From: Mycobacterium asiaticum DSM 44297
GTDB lineage: Bacteria; Actinomycetota; Actinomycetes; Mycobacteriales; Mycobacteriaceae
Direction of reading: 5' to 3'
NCBI RefSeq assembly: GCF_000613245.1
Contig: NZ_HG964936.1
Location: 1,341,742 to 1,380,903, forward strand
DNA length: 39,162 bases
Below the pieces are notes generated by a model. The model had not been told where the DNA came from, ran no database searches, and saw nothing but the letters and a program-made list of their open reading frames with translations. Shown in pieces: positions 33,691-39,162 of the stretch. The translations under genes were made by a program, and so were the position numbers. The number at the start of each line of letters is the position of its first letter. Position 1 is the first letter of the stretch.

Positions 33691-34431
33691 GTGGTGAGAA
33701 TTCCCCGACCCCACCCCCCAGGCACGAACGCCGGGGTGAAAGTCGACGCGCGCAGCGAACGTTGGCGCGAACACCGCAAGAAGGTGCGCAGCGAGATCGT
33801 CGACGCGGCGTTCCGTGCCATCGACCGCCTGGGACCCGAGCTCAGCGTCCGCGAGATCGCCGAAGAGGCCGGCACCGCCAAGCCGAAGATCTACCGGCAT
33901 TTCACCGACAAGTCCGATCTCTTCCTGGCCATCGGGGAGCGGCTGCGGGACATGCTGTGGGCGGCGATCTTCCCGTCGATCAACTTGGCCACCGACTCGG
34001 CTCGCCAGGTCATCCAGCGGGCCGTCGAGGAGTTCGTCAGCCTGCTCGACGAGCACCCCAACGTGGTGCGGGTCTTCATCCAGGGCGGCGGTTCCAACGC
34101 CCAGTCCAAGGCGACCGTGCGCACCCTCAAGGAGGGCCGCGAGATCACCCTGACCATCGCTGACATGTTCAACAACGAACTGCGGGACATGGAGCTCAAC
34201 GCCGCCGCGTTCGAGCTCGCGGCGTTCTCGGCGTTCGGCTGCGCGGCCTCGGCCACCGAATGGTGGCTGGGCCCGGAGCCCGACAGCCCTCGATCGATGA
34301 CACGGGAACAGTTCGTCAACCAGCTGACCACGATCATGATGGGCGTCATTGTGGGCACCGCCGAGACGCTCGGCATAGTGCTGGACCCCGACAAGCCGAT
34401 CCACGACGCCATGCCGGCGGCGCTGCCGTGA
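33691..34431 (+). CDS. TetR/AcrR family regulator (Rv3050c-like)
   Basis: 246 residues from GTG 33691 (or GTG 33694), equal to the length I recall for Rv3050c. The N-terminal arm is Pro/Arg-rich (VVRIPRPHPPGTNAGVKVDAR), then the HTH: EHRKKVRSEIVDAAFRAID, ELSVREIAEEAGTAKPKIYRHFTDKSDLF (about 55-85). The C-terminal domain has MLWAAIFPSINLATDSARQV and a TetR_C-like end. It lies in front of the monooxygenase in the same direction, with an operator-like cluster between, so it probably represses that gene. The frame continues upstream of 33691 but is not protein-like. Confidence 0.92.
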   Translation: MVRIPRPHPPGTNAGVKVDARSERWREHRKKVRSEIVDAAFRAIDRLGPELSVREIAEEAGTAKPKIYRHFTDKSDLFLAIGERLRDMLWAAIFPSINLATDSARQVIQRAVEEFVSLLDEHPNVVRVFIQGGGSNAQSKATVRTLKEGREITLTIADMFNNELRDMELNAAAFELAAFSAFGCAASATEWWLGPEPDSPRSMTREQFVNQLTTIMMGVIVGTAETLGIVLDPDKPIHDAMPAALP

Positions 34432-34448
34432 GCTGAACCTCAGCGGCG

Positions 34449-34476
34449 TTGACATCGCCGGGGAGATCGATAACAC
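34449..34476 (+). promoter_or_regulatory. promoter candidate for the flavin monooxygenase
   Basis: Consensus -35 TTGACA (34449-34454), 16 bp, TAACAC (34471-34476). The transcript would begin about 34483, next to the inverted repeats at 34488-34531. The -10 lacks the usual final T in this register. Confidence 0.4.
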
Positions 34477-34487
34477 TCGATATACCT

Positions 34488-34531
34488 GATACCCCGGGTA
34501 CTGGGTATTCGCAGGTCCGGTACGGGGTATC
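34488..34531. promoter_or_regulatory. nested GATACCC inverted repeats (operator candidate)
   Basis: GATACCCCG (34488-34496) is a perfect inverted match of CGGGGTATC (34523-34531). Inside, ATACCC (34489-34494) also pairs with GGGTAT (34503-34508), flanked by ACCTG and CAGGT. Three half-sites are thus arranged just downstream of the promoter. The TetR encoded directly upstream is the likely binder, acting as a roadblock. Confidence 0.5.
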
Positions 34532-34585
34532 TGCATGGCAGTCGGCGCGCGCCGGCCAAGATCGGGCACAACAGGAAGACTCACC

Positions 34586-36127
34586 ATGACTGAAGTCGTC
34601 TCACCGGCGGCCGACCAGGCGGAGAAACCGCGAGCTTTGCCGAAGCATGCCCGCGTCGTCATCATCGGGACCGGGTTCTCGGGCCTGGGCATGGCGATCG
34701 CACTGCAGAAACAGGGCGTGGACTTCATCATCTTGGAGAAGGCCGACGACATCGGCGGCACTTGGCGGGACAATAGCTACCCCGGGTGCGCGTGCGACAT
34801 CCCGTCCCACCTTTACTCCTATTCCTTTGAGCCCAAGCCAGACTGGAAGAACCCGTTCTCCTACCAGCCCGAGATCTGGGATTACCTCAAGGGCGTCACC
34901 GACAAATACGGACTGCGTCGTTACATCGAGTTCAATTCCCTGGTCGAGCGCGCCTACTGGGATGACGACGAGTACCGCTGGCATGTGTTCACCGCCGACG
35001 GGCGCGAATTCGTCGCGCAGTTCTTGGTCTCGGGCGCCGGCGCGCTGCACATCCCGTCGTTCCCGAACATCGAAGGGCGCGAGGAATTCGCGGGACCCGC
35101 TTTCCATTCGGCTGAGTGGGACCACAGCGTCGAGCTGACCGGCAAACGGGTGGCGATCATCGGCACCGGTGCCAGCGCGATCCAGATCGTGCCGGAGATC
35201 GTCGGTGATGTCGCCGAACTGCAGCTCTACCAGCGCACCCCGCCGTGGGTGGTGCCCCGCTCGAACCCGGAGATCCCGCGACCTGTCCGCTCGGCGATGG
35301 AGAACGTCCCCGGGCTGCGGGCGCTGGTGCGCGTGGGAATCTATTGGGCGCAAGAGGCGCTGGCGTTCGGCATGACCAAGCGCCCCAATGCGCTGAAATT
35401 CATTGAGGCGTACTGCAAGTGGAACATCTGGCGGTCGATCAGGGACCGTGAGTTGCGCAAGAAGCTGATCCCGAACTACCGCATCGGGTGTAAGCGCATC
35501 CTGAACTCCTCGACCTACTATGCCGCGCTCGCCAGCCCGAACGCCGAGGTGATCACCGATGGCATCGAGCGGATCACCCGCGACGGAATTGTCACGGCGG
35601 ACGGGCGTGAGCGCCCGGTCGACGTCATTGTGTACGCCACCGGCTTCCACGTCACCGATTCCTACACCTACGTCGACATCAAGGGTCAGCACGGCGAGGA
35701 CCTGGTGGACCGGTGGAACCGGGAGGGCATTGGCGCCCACCGCGGCGTGACGGTGGCCGACGTGCCGAACCTGTTCTTCCTGCTGGGGCCCAATACCGGT
35801 CTGGGACACAACTCGGTGGTGTTCATGATCGAGTCCCAGATCCGCTACGTGGCCGACGCGATTGCCAAGTGCGACAAGATGGGTGCTCAGGCGCTGGTCC
35901 CCACGCGCGAGGCGCAGGACCGATTCAACGATGCCCTGCAGGAGCGGCTGACGAGTTCGGTGTGGAACAGTGGCGGCTGCAGCAGCTGGTACCTCGACGA
36001 GCACGGCAAGAACACCGTGCTGTGGGGCGGCTACACCTGGGAGTACTGGCGGGCGACCCGCTCGGTGAAGCCCGAGGAGTATCAGTTTCTGGGGGTGGGT
36101 AAAGGGGCCCGCAAGGCCGTTGCGTGA
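34586..36127 (+). CDS. flavin-containing monooxygenase / Baeyer-Villiger type (Rv3049c-like)
   Basis: 513 residues from ATG 34586 (AGGAAG ribosome site). N-terminal FAD Rossmann VVIIGTGFSGLGMAIAL (about 24-40), EKADDIGGTWRDNSYPGCACDIPSHLYSYS (FMO/BVMO pattern), second Rossmann KRVAIIGTGASAIQIVPEI (NADPH, about 188-206), the BVMO-like ATGFHVTDSY, and LGPNTGLGHNSVVFMIE. It oxygenates ketones or similar hydrophobic compounds with NADPH and O2, as assigned to Rv3049c and EthA relatives. It is preceded by a TetR gene and the GATACCC repeats. It converges on the SDR at 36137 with 9 bp between the stops. Confidence 0.93.
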   Translation: MTEVVSPAADQAEKPRALPKHARVVIIGTGFSGLGMAIALQKQGVDFIILEKADDIGGTWRDNSYPGCACDIPSHLYSYSFEPKPDWKNPFSYQPEIWDYLKGVTDKYGLRRYIEFNSLVERAYWDDDEYRWHVFTADGREFVAQFLVSGAGALHIPSFPNIEGREEFAGPAFHSAEWDHSVELTGKRVAIIGTGASAIQIVPEIVGDVAELQLYQRTPPWVVPRSNPEIPRPVRSAMENVPGLRALVRVGIYWAQEALAFGMTKRPNALKFIEAYCKWNIWRSIRDRELRKKLIPNYRIGCKRILNSSTYYAALASPNAEVITDGIERITRDGIVTADGRERPVDVIVYATGFHVTDSYTYVDIKGQHGEDLVDRWNREGIGAHRGVTVADVPNLFFLLGPNTGLGHNSVVFMIESQIRYVADAIAKCDKMGAQALVPTREAQDRFNDALQERLTSSVWNSGGCSSWYLDEHGKNTVLWGGYTWEYWRATRSVKPEEYQFLGVGKGARKAVA

Positions 36128-36136
36128 CGGCGCTGC

Positions 36137-37048
36137 CTAGCGTGGATCACTAACGGCGACAACCGGATTCGGTGCCTGCGACCGCGCCTTTTTGGCGATG
36201 GACCGCAGGTTGGCTCGCACGATGCCGTCCAGCACCCGATCGGATACCAGGCGGCTGATGCGCACCAGGATGGCGGCGTCCCGACCGACGGTGTAGCGGG
36301 TCTTGGGCCGCGAAGAGGTCGCGGCCTTGGCGATCACCTTTGCGGCGTGTTCGGCCGGCACGCCCACCTCCGTGAACGAACGGGCCTGTGCCGTAACGGC
36401 TTCGATCAGATCGCCGTAACGCGCCAGTTGGGCGCTGGTCATGTCCGCCTGTAACACCTCGCTGGTGGCGATCCCGCGCTCTGGCATCTTGGTCTTCACC
36501 GCGCCGGGCTCGATCACCACCACTTTGACGCCGAGCCCCGCGACCTCACGCCGCAGGGCGTCGCTGGCCGCCTCCAGCGCGAACTTCGATCCGGCGTAGG
36601 CGCCGTACGTCGGCAAAACCACCTTGCCGCCGACCGAGCTGATGTTGACCACCGTGCCGGAGCTGGTGATCAGCGCGGGCAACAGCGCCTGGGTGATGGC
36701 GATGTGACCGAACAGGTTCACTTCGAACTGCTTGCGCCACTGGGTTATCGGCAGCGCCTCCAGTGGCGCGTTGACGGCGATCCCGGCGTTGTTGATCAGG
36801 GCGCGCAGGGGACGCGGGTCGCTCGCGATACGGTCGGCGATGGCGGTGACATCGTGGTCGACGGTGATGTCGAGGATGACCGGTTCGATCCCGTCGGCAC
36901 GCAACCCGTCGGCGTCGGCCTCGCGGCGAACGCCGGCCAGCACGTGGAAACCCCTGCGCGCCAGTTCTTTTGCGGTGGCAGCGCCAATGCCGGTGGAAGC
37001 GCCGGTCACCAGAACGAGCTCGTTGCGGTTGGGTATCGAGGAATTCAT
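36137..37048 (-). CDS. SDR family oxidoreductase
   Basis: 303 residues, classical SDR: TGASTGIGAATAKELA (about 15-30), Arg in GVRRE favouring NADP, LDITVD, NNAGI (about 88-92), catalytic Ser in VVNISSVGGKVVLP, and YAGSK with Tyr/Lys (about 152-156). The longer C-terminal tail (PKTRYTVGRDAAILVRISRLVSDRVLD) is common in mycobacterial retinol/steroid dehydrogenase-like SDRs. ATG 37048 has GGAGACCCCT upstream. It is divergent from a TetR gene across two tandem operators, so the TetR probably represses it. The pair seems inserted between the Rv3049c-like gene and nrdF2. Confidence 0.9.
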   Translation of the reverse strand: MNSSIPNRNELVLVTGASTGIGAATAKELARRGFHVLAGVRREADADGLRADGIEPVILDITVDHDVTAIADRIASDPRPLRALINNAGIAVNAPLEALPITQWRKQFEVNLFGHIAITQALLPALITSSGTVVNISSVGGKVVLPTYGAYAGSKFALEAASDALRREVAGLGVKVVVIEPGAVKTKMPERGIATSEVLQADMTSAQLARYGDLIEAVTAQARSFTEVGVPAEHAAKVIAKAATSSRPKTRYTVGRDAAILVRISRLVSDRVLDGIVRANLRSIAKKARSQAPNPVVAVSDPR

Positions 37049-37076
37049 AGGGGTCTCCGTCGAGTGAGTGCATCGT

Positions 37077-37130
37077 TTGAGTTGACGCTGTCATCTCAAT
37101 CTAGCGGTTATGTTGACGTTGTCAACTCAA
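37077..37130. promoter_or_regulatory. two tandem operators between the SDR and TetR genes
   Basis: Two 23-bp imperfect palindromes, 37077-37099 and 37108-37130, start 31 bp apart. Each has arms close to TTGAGTTGAC and its complement around a 3-base centre; the second contains perfect GTTGAC-GTT-GTCAAC. Left and right arms differ at 1 position in the first and 2 in the second. They fill the divergent promoter, 23-29 bp from each start, and probably bind the TetR at 37153 as two dimers, on the same helix face. Confidence 0.7.
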
Positions 37131-37152
37131 AAGAGCGGCTTATGCTCGGCGG

Positions 37153-37725
37153 GTGACGACTCGAGCGGAAAGCGCTGCGGCCACCCGCCGTTCGCTGCTC
37201 GAGGCGGCCGGTGTCCTGCTCGACCGCGGGGGAGTCGAGGCGGTGACCTTGCGCGAGGTGGGCGCCCGCAGCGGTGTGTCGCGCTCGGCGGCGTACCGCC
37301 ACTTTGTCGATAAGGAATCGTTGCTCGGTGTGCTTGCCACGAACGCGTTGAACGAACTGGGCGACGCACTGGAGGAGTTGGTGGCCGGCGATGGCCCGCC
37401 CGCGGATGCCCTGCGCACCGCGCTGCTGTCGCTGATCGGCATCGGCCGCGACCGGCCGCACCTGTACCGGCTGATGTTCTCCATGCCGAAGGGCGATCCC
37501 GCCGCCGCCGCGCAGGCAGGTCAACGCGCGCAGCGCCTGTTTCTCGACCTGGTCGGTCGGATCACCGGGGCGGAGCGGGCGAGGCGGTATGGAGCGCTGC
37601 TGTTGGCCAGCGCTCACGGCATTGCGGGCCTGGATCTCAGTGGGCATATGGACCTGGACAAGTGGCACACCGACGCCGCCGAACTGGTCGATACGATGAT
37701 CGCGTTGCTGCCCCGCGAGGGGTAG
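37153..37725 (+). CDS. TetR family regulator
   Basis: 190 residues from GTG 37153. HTH: ATRRSLLEAAGVLLDRGGVEAVTLREVGARSGVSRSAAYRHFVDKESLL (about 10-58). The ligand domain begins LGVLATNALNELGDALEEL and resembles the TetR_C-33/WHG subgroup (RDRPHLYRLMFSMP). Likely an autorepressor and repressor of the divergent SDR through the tandem operators. No ribosome site is visible before GTG (GCTCGGCGG), so initiation may be weak or leaderless. Confidence 0.9.
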   Translation: MTTRAESAAATRRSLLEAAGVLLDRGGVEAVTLREVGARSGVSRSAAYRHFVDKESLLGVLATNALNELGDALEELVAGDGPPADALRTALLSLIGIGRDRPHLYRLMFSMPKGDPAAAAQAGQRAQRLFLDLVGRITGAERARRYGALLLASAHGIAGLDLSGHMDLDKWHTDAAELVDTMIALLPREG

Positions 37726-37740
37726 CCGCACGACACGCAA

Positions 37741-38814
<1,074 letters not shown>

Positions 38815-38827
38815 CGACCGACGGGAA

Positions 38828-39162
38828 CTAGCTCCCGCCCCCGCCCCCGCCCTCGCCGCCGAGAGCCACCCCGCCGTTTGCGGCATTAGCGCCGCCCCCG
38901 CCGCCGCCACCGCCGATGCTGGCTTTGCCCCCGGCACCCGGGGTGGCGGTCGCGGCCGCAGACGAGCCGCTACCGTCCACGCCGTCGTTGCCCCCGCCGC
39001 CGATGGTCTGGCCGGTGCCGCCGGCTCCGCCCGGTCCGCCGGCCGCGTTACCGCTGTTGATGATGGCGCTGCCGCCCTGGCCGCCGCCCCCGCCCGGGTT
39101 GCCGGGGATCGCGGCACCACCGCCGCCACCACCGCCCGCGCTGGCGACCCCGGAGGGACTGT
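38828..39162 (-). CDS. PE-PGRS family protein, C-terminal part (5' end outside window)
   Basis: On the minus strand, the frame ending at TAG 38830-38828 is Gly-Gly-X rich from the window edge: [56 protein letters not shown] and the end GGEGGGGGGS. No stop occurs in this frame for 111 codons. The PE domain must lie beyond the right edge. A short inverted repeat CGGGA/TCCCG (38822-38837) spans its stop codon and the gap to nrdF2 and may be a shared terminator. The gene faces the PE-PGRS tail at the left edge, so the window is bounded by two convergent PGRS tracts. Confidence 0.8.
   Translation of the reverse strand, partial: SPSGVASAGGGGGGGAAIPGNPGGGGGQGGSAIINSGNAAGGPGGAGGTGQTIGGGGNDGVDGSGSSAAATATPGAGGKASIGGGGGGGGANAANGGVALGGEGGGGGGS

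Overview
This 39 kb window is high-GC mycobacterial chromosome. The evidence is a PE-PGRS C-terminus at each edge, an MmpS/MmpL pair, CYP136, an F420-type luciferase-like oxidoreductase, CstA, LigB and a class Ib ribonucleotide reductase set. From memory, the backbone matches Mycobacterium tuberculosis Rv3048c to Rv3063: nrdF2, Rv3049c monooxygenase, Rv3050c TetR, nrdE/nrdI/nrdH, Rv3054c, Rv3055, dinP, Rv3057c, Rv3058c, cyp136, Rv3060c, fadE22, ligB, cstA, with the same relative orientations. A slow grower related to the M. kansasii/M. marinum/M. tuberculosis branch is the best guess.

Layout. 1-1217: tail of a PE-PGRS gene. 1224-7273 (minus): ligB, cstA, and an Hsp70-like ATPase with a nitroreductase overlapping by GTGA. 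7387-13552 (mostly plus): lipid/acyl-CoA module (SDR, FadE22, divergent DUF35 protein, thiolase-like protein, double-GntR regulator). 13557-14444 (minus): three tiny lipoprotein genes not on standard ORF lists. 14580-15238: attenuator-like leader and a stand-alone LeuA regulatory-domain protein. 15258-20766: CYP136/TetR/SDR, a frameshifted dinB with its TetR, and an FMN reductase. 20972-25441: nrdHIE operon. 25464-33620: accessory block (GMC oxidoreductase, MmpS/MmpL, alpha/beta hydrolase, LLM oxidoreductase, AraC). 33691-38814: TetR/flavin monooxygenase, SDR/TetR pair, nrdF2. 38828-end: second PE-PGRS tail, facing the first.

The most unusual features lie in nrdHIE. NrdI carries a 38-residue insertion made of two in-frame 57-bp palindromic repeats just before the first flavodoxin strand; removing it gives 150 aa, the usual mycobacterial length. 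NrdE carries a 410-residue LAGLIDADG intein exactly at its redox-active cysteine. nrdHIE and nrdF2 each have a pair of NrdR-like boxes 32 bp apart, so the two transcription units encoding this reductase look co-regulated. Several divergent regulator/enzyme pairs have clear palindromic operators between them.
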